From positions 1-34,520 of the forward strand of contig JAILLA010000044.1 in assembly GCA_024693325.1 (NCBI GenBank): 34,520 nucleotides of DNA. Reading direction: 5' to 3'. This document shows, piece by piece, positions 1 to 8,034 of this stretch (its first letter is position 1; each line of letters starts with the position of its first letter). This DNA comes from Solobacterium sp. GTDB taxonomy: Bacteria; Bacillota_I; Bacilli_A; Erysipelotrichales; Erysipelotrichaceae. The notes below the pieces were generated by a model. The model was not told the DNA's origin, did no database searches, and saw only the letters and a list, made by a program, of their open reading frames with translations. The translations under genes were made by a program, and so were the position numbers.

Positions 1-87
1 TTAGTGCGCACGTATTGTAATAAACCGGCTGATCAGTTGATACAGATAATCAGAAAACAGATTGTTCATCTGCCGCACCACAAGAAA

Positions 88-142
88 AGAGGATGTAATC
101 CCCTTGAGCAGTATTTCAAACTACTCAACTGTTACATCCTCT
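88..142. terminator. Long hairpin at left edge, probable terminator
   Basis: An 11-bp perfect inverted repeat (88-98 against 132-142) encloses a second stem (104-112 against 120-128, one mismatch). The right arm runs into a T-rich stretch and the left arm is preceded by an A-rich one, so it could act in both directions. Bases 1-87 hold no supported gene; frame 1 is open from base 1 to a stop at 157-159 but has no recognisable protein signature. Confidence 0.5.
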
Positions 143-206
143 GTTTTATTTACACCTGAAGAATTGTTTAAGTTTTTGAAATACCGCTCTTGAGACACTG
201 TTTCGG

Positions 207-215
207 TGGTATGAT
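207..215 (+). promoter_or_regulatory. Extended -10 promoter element abutting start codon
   Basis: TGG followed by TATGAT matches an extended -10 element. Only six bases separate it from the ATG at 222, so transcription should begin at or next to the start codon, giving a leaderless mRNA. No good -35 box or ribosome binding site is seen. Confidence 0.4.
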
Positions 216-221
216 TGTGGC

Positions 222-821
222 ATGATCAATATACCTCTTCCGCAATGGTTCGTAACATTTGACTGGCAGGCAGTCCTTGAAACATACGGTAATCTGTCAC
301 CGCTTGTACCGATCCTGGTCGTTTCCCTCGAGTCCTTCATACCGATGCTGCCGCTGACGGCGATCGTGGCATGGAATGTCGCAGCGTACGGTTTCTATCT
401 CGGCGCAATGTACAGCTGGGCCGGCACATGCATCGGCTGTACCGTATCTTTCCTGTTCTGGCGGGCGATCCTGGGACACAGGATGGAACGCTATGCCATG
501 AACCACGAGAAGGTCATGAAAGCCAGGAGATGCGTAAAACGGATCAAGCCCGGTACGCTGTTCCTGATCCTGATGATGCCGTTCACGCCGTCATCATTCA
601 TGAACTTTGCGTTCGGGGTATCCGTATATTCGAAACGCCGGTATCTGTTTACGCTCTATTGCGCCAAAGTCGCCATGATCACCATCCTGGCATTGATCGG
701 ACAGAGCCTGGTCCTGTCGCTGGATGAACCGCTGTTCATCATCACGGCAGTCGCTATGATCGCGATCATGCTGTACCTGTCCAAATCTGTCTTCAGGTTT
801 GATGAAGAACCGCAGGAATAA
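222..821 (+). CDS. TVP38/TMEM64 (VTT domain) family membrane protein
   Basis: A 199-residue integral membrane protein of the VTT/SNARE-associated (DedA-like, YdjX-type) family. Residues 30-85 show the family pattern: an acidic residue before a Pro-rich hydrophobic turn (ESFIPMLPLTAI), an Asn-containing helix, a Gly-rich helix and an Arg-containing segment (FWRAILGHR). A second Pro/Phe-rich re-entrant region (MMPFTPSSFMNFAFG) follows near residue 115, then two C-terminal helices. Members are linked to lipid scrambling or membrane homeostasis; the substrate here is unknown. The start at 222 has no Shine-Dalgarno but sits just behind an extended -10 element. The gene is followed by its own terminator and appears monocistronic. 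Confidence 0.8.
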   Translation: MINIPLPQWFVTFDWQAVLETYGNLSPLVPILVVSLESFIPMLPLTAIVAWNVAAYGFYLGAMYSWAGTCIGCTVSFLFWRAILGHRMERYAMNHEKVMKARRCVKRIKPGTLFLILMMPFTPSSFMNFAFGVSVYSKRRYLFTLYCAKVAMITILALIGQSLVLSLDEPLFIITAVAMIAIMLYLSKSVFRFDEEPQE

Positions 822-830
822 GAAATACCG

Positions 831-857
831 CAGATCTGCCGTGCAGGTCTGTTTTTT
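831..857 (+). terminator. Rho-independent terminator
   Basis: A 9-bp stem (831-839 with 843-851, one G-U pair) with a 3-base loop is followed by six T, ten bases after the VTT gene stop. Confidence 0.8.
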
Positions 858-975
858 CTTGAAATCGGTGCGTTTCTGATACAGGGGAGCCTGTTCTGTA
901 ACATAAGCAGCTGTAAGTTCTGTTCCGGAAGTCAGGATTTGCAAGGTATAATAATGATGAAGGAGACTGACATTT

Positions 976-1812
976 ATGACTAAGAAGATCATATTCCTCG
1001 ATGTGGACGGAACACTCATTGACTACGAACAAAAACTTCCTTCATCTGCCAGACAGGCAGTCATCGATGCGCGGAAAAACGGACATCGTGTATATATCTG
1101 TACAGGCTGTTCCAGAGCTGAGATCGATTCCAAGCACTGGGATTTTGAATTGGACGGCATGATCGGCGGAGACGGTGCGTATGTTGAGGATCACGGAAAA
1201 GTGATCATGCATCAGAGACTGACCGAAGAACAGGTCAGACATGTAGTTGACTGGTGCACGGAACGCGGTATTATTTTCCGTGAGGAATGCAACAGCGGCA
1301 TGTATATCTGCGATGGATATGAAGAGGGTTCTCTTCAGGCTAGGATCGCCTATATGAAAGGCAAGGGTGCCGATGTTCCGGAAGGATACAGACCGCCGCT
1401 TCCTTCACATATGATCTCCGGTGCCAATATGATCCGTGATGATGTGAACAAATTCAGCTTTGTGCTGAGAACATATCAGGATCATCTGGATTCGATCAAA
1501 GAATTCCCCGACCTGAAAGCAGGTACCTGGGGAGGCGTCGGAGAAGCTGCTCTTTATGGTGACCTTGGCGTCAAGAATATCAACAAGGCACATGCGATCA
1601 ATGTACTGCTGGACTACATCCACGCGGACGCGAAGGATGCGATCGCGTTTGGCGATGCCAAGGTGGACATTCCGATGTTTGAATGCTGCGGATACAGCGT
1701 GGCAATGGGCAACGCAGGCAAGGAATGCAAGGAAGCAGCGGATTATATTACAGATGATATCAACGAGGACGGACTGGCAAACGCATTCCGTCATCTCGGA
1801 CTGATCGATTGA
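976..1812 (+). CDS. HAD superfamily (Cof-type, IIB) phosphatase
   Basis: A 278-residue soluble HAD hydrolase. Motif I is FLDVDGT with nucleophile D9 and acid/base D11, motif II is T43 (YICTGCSR), motif III is probably K204 (NINKAH), and motif IV is GDAKVDIPM with D227 and D231. The C2B-type cap lies between motifs II and III. The usual Asn of the motif IV GDxxND signature is Val here, while both Asp are kept, so activity is still expected. Members dephosphorylate sugar phosphates, pyridoxal phosphate or flavin nucleotides; the substrate cannot be read from sequence. AGGAG at 961-965 fixes the ATG at 976, and TATAAT at 947-952 is a likely -10. The degV-like gene follows 14 bases after its stop, probably in the same operon. 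Confidence 0.88.
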   Translation: MTKKIIFLDVDGTLIDYEQKLPSSARQAVIDARKNGHRVYICTGCSRAEIDSKHWDFELDGMIGGDGAYVEDHGKVIMHQRLTEEQVRHVVDWCTERGIIFREECNSGMYICDGYEEGSLQARIAYMKGKGADVPEGYRPPLPSHMISGANMIRDDVNKFSFVLRTYQDHLDSIKEFPDLKAGTWGGVGEAALYGDLGVKNINKAHAINVLLDYIHADAKDAIAFGDAKVDIPMFECCGYSVAMGNAGKECKEAADYITDDINEDGLANAFRHLGLID

Positions 1813-1826
1813 ACGGAGGTAGACTT

Positions 1827-2672
1827 ATGAACAGAAGGATCGTATCTGACTCCTCATCAAATGTTCTTGAACTGGAGGGCGTGGATTTCCGCTCCGTACC
1901 GCTCAAGATCCTGATCGAGGGGAAAGAATATGTGGATAACAAGGACCTGGATGTCCCGGAAATGGTCGCTGAACTGATCGCGACAAAAAAACCGAACTCC
2001 TCATCATGCCCGAATCCCTTTGACTATGAAGAAGCTTATGAGGGAGCTGATGAAGTGTTCGTCGTAACGATCACCAGCGGACTGTCGGGATCATGGAACT
2101 CAGCGGAAACAGCAGCCAAGTACTATATGGAGAAAAATGAAGGGAAAAAGGTCTGCGTGATCGATTCCCTGTCGGCAGGACCTGAGCTGCAACTGATCAT
2201 TGAAAAACTGGCGGATCTGTTCAAGGAAGACCTGACGTTTGAAGAGATCGTCGATCAGATCCATGAATACCAGAAACATTCACATCTCGTATTTACCCTG
2301 GAGTCCCTGGCAAATCTTGCCAAGAACGGCAGAGTCAATCCCGCTGTCGCAAAGATCGCCGGACTGCTCGGCATCCGTTTCATCGGCATTGCCAGTGAAG
2401 AAGGCAAGCTGCAGCAGATCTCAAATGTCAAAGGCATGAAGCGCGCTGTAGCAGCTACGCTGGACGCCATGAAAAAATACGGCTTCAACGGCAGAAAAGT
2501 CAGGATCGCTCACTGCCTGAATCCGGAGGCAGCCTACAGGCTGAGAGACCTGATCGCTGCGGAATTCCCGTTTGCCGATGTGATCGTCGAGGCTACGACG
2601 GGCCTGTGCAGCTATTACGCAGAAAAAGGCGGCCTGATGATCGGTTTTGAAGACGGTCAGGCCGCAGACTGA
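1827..2672 (+). CDS. DegV family fatty acid-binding protein (FakB-like)
   Basis: A 281-residue DegV-family protein. These bind a fatty acid in a cleft between two domains and, as FakB, present it to the kinase FakA for phosphorylation. The N-terminal SDSSSN replaces the family SDS/TDST motif, and the ITSGLSGSWNSA segment is the characteristic Ser-Gly loop contacting the carboxylate. The C-terminal half has the usual NLAKNGRV helix and a GL-IGF ending. An in-frame TTG start at 1809 is possible, but GGAGGT at 1815-1820 clearly serves the ATG at 1827. It follows the HAD phosphatase closely and ends three bases from the convergent glycosyltransferase gene. A stand-alone FakA C-terminal-like gene lies at 5102; no full fakA kinase is in the window. 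Confidence 0.88.
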   Translation: MNRRIVSDSSSNVLELEGVDFRSVPLKILIEGKEYVDNKDLDVPEMVAELIATKKPNSSSCPNPFDYEEAYEGADEVFVVTITSGLSGSWNSAETAAKYYMEKNEGKKVCVIDSLSAGPELQLIIEKLADLFKEDLTFEEIVDQIHEYQKHSHLVFTLESLANLAKNGRVNPAVAKIAGLLGIRFIGIASEEGKLQQISNVKGMKRAVAATLDAMKKYGFNGRKVRIAHCLNPEAAYRLRDLIAAEFPFADVIVEATTGLCSYYAEKGGLMIGFEDGQAAD

Positions 2673-2675
2673 AAT

Positions 2676-3380
2676 TCATACATTTTCCTGTAAAGCGAGT
2701 TCATACTCTTCCTGAGTAATGTACTCGTTTTTTAACATGGCGGACAATACCCTGCGCTGGCGCGCGAGGGCCGCTTCATGTCCTGTTGAGAGCTGATAGA
2801 CAGCGGGACGGTTCGGAATGCCGGCTAATATTGCCGCTTGGGCAACTGTCAGGTCGTTTCCGTTTGTCTGGTAGTATCCCCGGGATGCCTGCTGCAGTCC
2901 CCAGAATCCGTCGCCGTAATAGTTCATGTTCGCGTAGATCGCAAACAGTTCTTCTTTGCTGTAAACATCCTCCAGCTCGGACATGATGAATACTTCCGCG
3001 ATCTTTTCATCGATCCCGCGGCTGACGGACTGGTAGTAGAGGTTCTTGGCGATCTGCTGTGAGATCGTACTGCCTCCTTCTACAGCCTGTTTGGCACGCA
3101 GGTTTGCGATCACTGCCCTGACGAAGGCGACCCAGTCAAATCCTTCCCTGACGAAGTAGCGTTTGTCTTCGATCGAGACGACCGCATTGACGAAATCCTC
3201 GTCAATATCGCTGAACGCCAGACAGTCGGCGCATGTCTGATATGCTTCGGCAGCTGTTTCGACCGGAACATCTTCCACAGCTTTTCGATATGTCTGCCAT
3301 CCGCGGTATCCTGCATAGCCGGCGATCCCGGCTATGACCAGTACTGCAAGCAGGAACAGTTTTATGATCAATCGTTTCAT
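2676..3380 (-). CDS. Monofunctional peptidoglycan glycosyltransferase (GT51)
   Basis: A 234-residue membrane-anchored transglycosylase that polymerises lipid II into glycan strands outside the membrane. One N-terminal transmembrane helix (about residues 5-26) precedes the GT51 domain. Visible motifs: SIEDKRYF with catalytic E71 and the downstream FD, RAVIANL, the GGSTISQQIAKNL block (102-114), and SELEDVYSKEELFAIYANMNYYG (motif III, around E135-E137). There is no transpeptidase domain, so it is not a class A PBP. No Shine-Dalgarno precedes the ATG; instead a GATAAT hexamer ends six bases upstream, compatible with a leaderless transcript. It converges on the DegV gene with a 3-base gap and no visible terminator between them. 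Confidence 0.88.
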   Translation of the reverse strand: MKRLIIKLFLLAVLVIAGIAGYAGYRGWQTYRKAVEDVPVETAAEAYQTCADCLAFSDIDEDFVNAVVSIEDKRYFVREGFDWVAFVRAVIANLRAKQAVEGGSTISQQIAKNLYYQSVSRGIDEKIAEVFIMSELEDVYSKEELFAIYANMNYYGDGFWGLQQASRGYYQTNGNDLTVAQAAILAGIPNRPAVYQLSTGHEAALARQRRVLSAMLKNEYITQEEYELALQENV

Positions 3381-3488
3381 GCATCAATTATCGGCTTTAA
3401 CGCTTGTAAAATCCAGTTACAGATATTTATGATTTGTTTAAGATTGCTGTTGTTGTAGAATGTGCATGCAAAAGACCAAGGAGAGACT

Positions 3489-5057
3489 ATGCTGAAAATA
3501 CATCAGATCAAATGCCCGATCGGAACGACCGCCGGCCCGGATGAGATCGCAGCGAAGCTGCGCTGCAGTCCGTCGGATGTTCTTTCTCATGAGATATACC
3601 GGCAGTCATTGGATGCCAGGGGCGATGAGCTGCTGTGGTCCTATACGGTCTTTGCAGAAGTACGGAATGAACAGAAATACCTGCGTCTGAAGGATGTGGA
3701 GGAAGGACACCGATATACCTATGTCTGTCCGGAAGCACCGCTTCATGCGCGCCGTCCCGTGGTCGTTGGATTCGGACCCTCGGGAATGTTTGCGGGTCTG
3801 ATCCTGGCGGAAAGCGGATTGAAGCCGATCATACTGGAACGCGGAAAAATGGTGGAACAGCGTTCTGAAGATGTCAGAACATTCTTTCAGGGCGGTGAAC
3901 TGGATCCGGAATCCAATGTCCAGTACGGGGAAGGCGGCGCAGGCACGTTCTCGGACGGCAAGCTGACATCCCGTTCCAAGGATCCCAGGGTACAGAAGGT
4001 CCTGGAGGAATTCGTGGAAGCAGGGGCAGACCCTGCCATCATGTACCGGCATATGCCGCATCTGGGCACGGACCAGCTGCAGTCCATCGTCAGAAAGATC
4101 AGGGAAAAGATCATTTCCCTGGGCGGGGATGTATTCTTCAATACCCGTATGACATCTCTGGATATCAGGGACGGGAAACTCAGAGGCGTCAATACGCAGA
4201 TGGGCCTGTTTGAGGCGGATACCGTGATCCTGTGTCTTGGACACAGCGCATATGAAACATGGAAAACGCTGTATGATCAGGGATTCATGATCTTCCAGAA
4301 AGACTTTGCGGCAGGCGTGCGTGTTGAGCATCCGCAGAAGCTGATCGATCAGAACCAGTACGGCGCTTACGCAGGACACCCGGACCTCGGCGCAGCTTCC
4401 TACCGCCTGACACACAGAAGCTCAAACGGCAGAGGGGTATATTCGTTCTGCATGTGTCCCGGCGGTATGGTAATACCTGCTTCGACGGAGGCAGGAGCAT
4501 TGGCTGTCAACGGGATGAGTGAAAGCTCACGCAGCGGGGACAACGCCAACAGCGCGATCCTCGTACAGGTCCGCACATCTGACTTTGACAAGGGACATGC
4601 GCTGGATGGCTTCCTGTACCAGCAGAAGCTGGAACAGAATGCTTACCGGACAGGATTCCGGGCTCCGTCCCAGAATATCAGGGATTATCTGAAGCACTGT
4701 GTCAGTGAACAGGCAGTGCTCGCATCCAGCTATCCGCTGGGAGTCGAGCCGACGGATATGCACGTATTGTTTACGGATGACATGAACGCCGCGCTGGAAG
4801 AAGGCTTTGCGTCCTTTGAACATAAAATACCCGGTTTTATCAGCCGGGGGATCATGACCGGGATGGAATCACGTTCTTCCTCCCCGATCCGGATGGAACG
4901 GGATGATACGGGACAGTGTCCGGCATATGAAGGCGTATTCCCGTGTGGAGAGGGCGCCGGTTATGCGGGAGGGATCGTATCCAGCGCGATCGACGGGATC
5001 AGGCAGGCGGAGAAACTGATCCTGTACCTGAATCGGAAGCCTGTCAGGCAGCCCTGA
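3489..5057 (+). CDS. NAD(P)/FAD-dependent oxidoreductase (COG2509-like)
   Basis: A 522-residue flavoprotein of the group annotated as uncharacterised FAD-dependent dehydrogenases (COG2509). The first 90 residues form a small family-specific N-terminal domain. The Rossmann dinucleotide fold follows with GFGPSG at 94-99 and the acidic end of strand 2 at E117. The signature GEGGAGTFSDGKL (147-159) is typical of this family, and the C-terminal FAD-closing motif is CGEGAGYAGGIVSSAIDG. Substrate and pathway are not known. An upstream in-frame ATG at 3462 is rejected because AAGGAGAG at 3478-3485 positions the start at 3489. The gene seems monocistronic, as a strong promoter for the next gene lies right after its stop. 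Confidence 0.85.
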   Translation: MLKIHQIKCPIGTTAGPDEIAAKLRCSPSDVLSHEIYRQSLDARGDELLWSYTVFAEVRNEQKYLRLKDVEEGHRYTYVCPEAPLHARRPVVVGFGPSGMFAGLILAESGLKPIILERGKMVEQRSEDVRTFFQGGELDPESNVQYGEGGAGTFSDGKLTSRSKDPRVQKVLEEFVEAGADPAIMYRHMPHLGTDQLQSIVRKIREKIISLGGDVFFNTRMTSLDIRDGKLRGVNTQMGLFEADTVILCLGHSAYETWKTLYDQGFMIFQKDFAAGVRVEHPQKLIDQNQYGAYAGHPDLGAASYRLTHRSSNGRGVYSFCMCPGGMVIPASTEAGALAVNGMSESSRSGDNANSAILVQVRTSDFDKGHALDGFLYQQKLEQNAYRTGFRAPSQNIRDYLKHCVSEQAVLASSYPLGVEPTDMHVLFTDDMNAALEEGFASFEHKIPGFISRGIMTGMESRSSSPIRMERDDTGQCPAYEGVFPCGEGAGYAGGIVSSAIDGIRQAEKLILYLNRKPVRQP

Positions 5058-5067
5058 GGGACATTCG

Positions 5068-5076
5068 TGCTATAAT
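5068..5076 (+). promoter_or_regulatory. Extended -10 promoter
   Basis: TGC-TATAAT, a perfect extended -10 element, lies 26 bases upstream of the ATG at 5102. No convincing -35 box, which is usual for extended -10 promoters. Confidence 0.65.
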
Positions 5077-5101
5077 AGTTGCGTTAACAGGAGAAAAACT
5101 A

Positions 5102-5359
5102 ATGGAACAGTTAGAATTTAAATTTGATACACAGCTGCTCATCGATGGTGAAAACCTTGATGAAGATGAGATCCACGACTATATCGATGAACATTTCAAG
5201 GGAGACAGCCTGCTGGTGGTCGGTGATGATACACTGATCAAGATCCATTTCCATACGAATGAACCGTGGCTGGTCCTGGAATACGGACAGTCCATCGGTG
5301 ATATCTATGACGTTGTTGTCGAGAACATGCAGCGTCAGCAGGAAGGTCTGAAAGGCTAA
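5102..5359 (+). CDS. Stand-alone FakA/YloV C-terminal-like protein
   Basis: An 85-residue acidic protein. The central pattern GDSLLVVGDDTLIKIHFHTNE followed by a GxIxDxxVENMxxQ segment closely resembles a conserved stretch in the C-terminal region of YloV/FakA (DAK2/DegV-associated kinase) proteins, but here it is an independent gene with no kinase domain. In FakA that region takes part in binding the fatty-acid carrier FakB. A DegV/FakB-like gene lies 2.4 kb upstream. The function is therefore inferred: a regulator or adaptor of fatty acid kinase, or another DegV partner. The ATG at 5102 has AGGAGA at 5088-5093 and an extended -10 promoter, while a longer open frame to 4943 lies within the preceding gene and is rejected. 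Confidence 0.7.
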   Translation: MEQLEFKFDTQLLIDGENLDEDEIHDYIDEHFKGDSLLVVGDDTLIKIHFHTNEPWLVLEYGQSIGDIYDVVVENMQRQQEGLKG

Positions 5360-5360
5360 C

Positions 5361-5389
5361 AAAAAACGGAAGCGCAAGCTTCCTTTTTT
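5361..5389. terminator. Bidirectional terminator
   Basis: GGAAGC (5368-5373) and GCTTCC (5378-5383) form a stem with a GCAA loop, flanked by six A upstream and six T downstream. It serves the convergent genes ending at 5359 (+) and 5391 (-). Confidence 0.85.
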
Positions 5390-5390
5390 G

Positions 5391-6320
5391 TCAGGGCAGG
5401 GTGAATGCCGCTGCGATATGGATCATGAACAGGAACAGGCATATCAGGATGCTGGATGATGTCAGCAGGAGTTTCCAGAGCGGCCACTCCCCGGCGCCTG
5501 TCATCGGGAAACCGAGCCTGAGCGCCTTGCGCGATATGCCGAACCCGGCAAGCAGGAACTGCATGACGATCAGGATGATCGACAGCCAGATCATGCGTTC
5601 CGGGATCTGCTGTATGACAAGATAGAAGATCTGGATGAATATGGAGATCCTGATCGTCGGACGGATGGAATGATACTTCAATGTGATGTGCGACAGGAAC
5701 CATCCGGTAAAGAATGCGGGCACGATCATGACGATATCGGTCTGCGCGATGGCATACAGGAATGCGCTTGCCAGGACGCCGAAATATCTTCCGTAATGAC
5801 CGAGCTGCCGCTGTATGATGCCCCTGAAGATCAGTTCATCACTGATGGGCTTCAGAAAGACGAACAGCAGGATGTACAGGACATTGCACAGGATCTTTTC
5901 CTGTGAGGTGAATACGCCGAGATAGTCGTATGAGATCCCTTTGGTGAATGAGGACAGTCCGATGGCCGACATGGCGGCGTACAGGCTGATCGAGATGACA
6001 GCACCGATGCTGTTAAGCGTGATCTGCTGCGTTTTTGTAATGCCTGCCGGCTTCAGGTAGTCACCGATGCGAAGGTGCAGGAATATGGAACTCAGACCGA
6101 ACGCAGTCAGAGGAATGATGACAAGCACAAGGGCTGAAACAAGCAGTCCGAGAATATCCTGGCTGTAGTTATATACCGTGCCGGGAAAGCGCGCGAAGAA
6201 AAGATCTGATCCGTAATACACGATCAGCGGCAGCAGGATATAGAAGCCAAGGGATCTTCCGAAATGGTTGATGCTCGCTTTGGCCTGTTTTCTGGTGACT
6301 GTTTTCGGCGCTTCAGACAT
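5391..6320 (-). CDS. CPBP-family membrane protein, degenerate active site
   Basis: A 309-residue polytopic membrane protein related to CPBP (CAAX protease and bacteriocin-processing, Abi) proteins. The first motif is kept in modified form, ISDELIFRGIIQRQ (usual EExxxR, here DExxxR). The second motif, usually FxxxH, reads YAIAQ, so the metal-binding His is replaced by Gln. The third His/Asn motif is not recognisable in the following helix. This suggests loss or change of proteolytic activity. The start at 6320 (MSEAPK) is chosen over longer frames because GAGGTC lies at 6325-6330 on the minus strand. About eight hydrophobic segments span the protein. Family membership is likely, function unknown. 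Confidence 0.68.
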   Translation of the reverse strand: MSEAPKTVTRKQAKASINHFGRSLGFYILLPLIVYYGSDLFFARFPGTVYNYSQDILGLLVSALVLVIIPLTAFGLSSIFLHLRIGDYLKPAGITKTQQITLNSIGAVISISLYAAMSAIGLSSFTKGISYDYLGVFTSQEKILCNVLYILLFVFLKPISDELIFRGIIQRQLGHYGRYFGVLASAFLYAIAQTDIVMIVPAFFTGWFLSHITLKYHSIRPTIRISIFIQIFYLVIQQIPERMIWLSIILIVMQFLLAGFGISRKALRLGFPMTGAGEWPLWKLLLTSSSILICLFLFMIHIAAAFTLP

Positions 6321-6398
6321 GCGTGACCTCATAAAAAAGATGTGCGTATTGTAACACATCAATGTGAAAAACAAGTGAACTGACTAAAAGTCATTATA

Positions 6399-6434
6399 AA
6401 AAATGCCCGGTTTCTGTGAAAATCAGGCATTTTT
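6399..6434 (-). terminator. Rho-independent terminator of nnr
   Basis: A 9-bp perfect repeat (6399-6407 with 6426-6434) directly follows the nnr stop on the minus strand. The A/T ends of the arms provide the terminal U tract. Confidence 0.75.
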
Positions 6435-6435
6435 C

Positions 6436-7902
6436 TCAATATCCATGCTTGCGGAACAGCTGATCCATCAGCTGGGGATAGCATTCAAACGGGAATGCCT
6501 GCATGCTGTGGGAAGAAAGACCGATATCCGCAAGATATCCGTGAATCCATACAGCCATGCATACGGCTTTGAATATATCGGCGGTAAATGACAGCATCGC
6601 TGTCATGATGCCGGTGAGCAGGTCACCGCTGCCTGCCTGGGCAAGGGCGGGATTTCCGCTCTGGTTGAAATAGTATTCTCCCGACGGACTGGCGACGATC
6701 GTATTGGCGCCTTTCAGTACGACGATGACACCGTACGTATCCGCGAATTCCGATGCCAGCCGCACCTTATTGTCACGGACATAATGGACCGGCTTGTTGA
6801 TCAGCGCAGCGAACTCCCCGATATGGGGCGTTATGATGACTGGCGCTTTGACAAAGCGCAGCAGATATGTATTGTGTACCAGCATCCGGAGCGCTTCCGC
6901 ATCCAGGATGACGGGGGCTTTGCTGTTCTGGAGGATCAGGTCCATCACATCCCGCTTGCGCGGCATGTTTACTGCGCCGCTGCCCATGCCGATGGCACTG
7001 GCGTTTGTAACAAGCGGCAGGATGACATCCTTCCAGTTGTCATAATTGAACGGATGGTAGACCGTGGTGATGAATCTTGACGCCGGGATGGCATAGATCT
7101 CTTCCGGCAGCGCGCATTCAATATAGCCGGCACCCATTGCGGACGCGCCGAGGATATTCAGGCACGCGGCGCCTGCCATGCCTTTGCCGCCGGCAGCGAG
7201 CAGGATCTTTCCATGGCTGCCTTTATAGGCGGATTCTTCTTTCTTCGGGAAGTTCTGAAAGAAGATCTCTTCATTCATTTCGTGAAATTTTGACGGCAGC
7301 GCATGAGGCAGATCCATGGACAGCAGCTGTACGGAACGGAACAGATGGTGTTCCTTTCTCAGCATGTGGAACGGCTTCAGGCAGTCGAGCGCAAAGGTGA
7401 CATCCGAACGGATGGCATTTTTGTCAAAACTGTCCGTATCGCATTCAGCGCCGCTGTTGATATCGATGCTGTATACGGGCTTGGATGATCTGTTGACCTT
7501 TTCGAACAATGCTTTCAGGCCGGCAGGCAGCGCACCGTGAAAACCGAAGCCGAATACCGCGTCTACGACTGCATCGGCTGCTTCCAGTTCCTCATCAAAG
7601 TGACGGACGGAAACGAAGGTGCGTCTGGTCAGCTTTGCGTGGTTTTCCGCCGCGGCTTCCGTGGAAGGTCTGCCGCTGACCAGGATGACCCTGCATGTAT
7701 AGTCCTGTTTCAGCAGTCTGGCCGCAACAAAAGCATCGCCTCCGTTGTTGCCTTTTCCTGCCAGGAACAGGATCCGTGATCCGGGTGCGATATGTTCTTT
7801 CAAAGCGTCCGCGACTAAAGAACCTGCCCGCTCCATGAGCTCGGACACAGTCATACCGGACGAAGCTTCGATTTGTTTCATTCCTGCACTATCTACGATC
7901 AT
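6436..7902 (-). CDS. nnr: Bifunctional NAD(P)H-hydrate epimerase/dehydratase
   Basis: A 488-residue fusion that repairs hydrated NAD(P)H. The N-terminal YjeF_N epimerase domain (about 1-215) carries GKGNNGGDAF at 49-58 and interconverts R and S forms of NAD(P)HX. The C-terminal YjeF_C/CARKD domain dehydrates the S form using ADP; it shows ITPHIGEF, VVLKGANT and the catalytic AGSGDLLTG with Asp at about 427. Length and domain order match typical bacterial Nnr. The ATG at 7902 has only weak upstream pairing to 16S rRNA. The gene stands alone between two terminators. Confidence in product is high. Confidence 0.93.
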   Translation of the reverse strand: MIVDSAGMKQIEASSGMTVSELMERAGSLVADALKEHIAPGSRILFLAGKGNNGGDAFVAARLLKQDYTCRVILVSGRPSTEAAAENHAKLTRRTFVSVRHFDEELEAADAVVDAVFGFGFHGALPAGLKALFEKVNRSSKPVYSIDINSGAECDTDSFDKNAIRSDVTFALDCLKPFHMLRKEHHLFRSVQLLSMDLPHALPSKFHEMNEEIFFQNFPKKEESAYKGSHGKILLAAGGKGMAGAACLNILGASAMGAGYIECALPEEIYAIPASRFITTVYHPFNYDNWKDVILPLVTNASAIGMGSGAVNMPRKRDVMDLILQNSKAPVILDAEALRMLVHNTYLLRFVKAPVIITPHIGEFAALINKPVHYVRDNKVRLASEFADTYGVIVVLKGANTIVASPSGEYYFNQSGNPALAQAGSGDLLTGIMTAMLSFTADIFKAVCMAVWIHGYLADIGLSSHSMQAFPFECYPQLMDQLFRKHGY

Positions 7903-7988
7903 TTTCAGATAACATCCCGCTGTACATAATATGATACACCTGAAAACTTACAAAAAAATGCAAAAAAGGCTTAATTATCAGAAAATAG

Positions 7989-7997
7989 TGTTATAAT
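7989..7997 (+). promoter_or_regulatory. Extended -10 promoter
   Basis: TGT-TATAAT, 37 bases upstream of the start of the Lys/Ala-rich protein. An AT-rich stretch with no clear -35 precedes it. Confidence 0.65.
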
Positions 7998-8034
7998 CTT
8001 GCAATGAGGCGAAAGCTTCGAGGGAGGATTTATT

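Noticed and set aside
1..159. Partial coding sequence at the left edge, open in frame 1 to 157
   Set aside because: No recognisable protein pattern and it runs through a terminator-like hairpin.
3606..4415. Long minus-strand open frame (269 codons) opposite the FAD oxidoreductase
   Set aside because: It lies fully within a well-supported gene and has no recognisable family, ribosome site or promoter; it is a shadow of codon bias.
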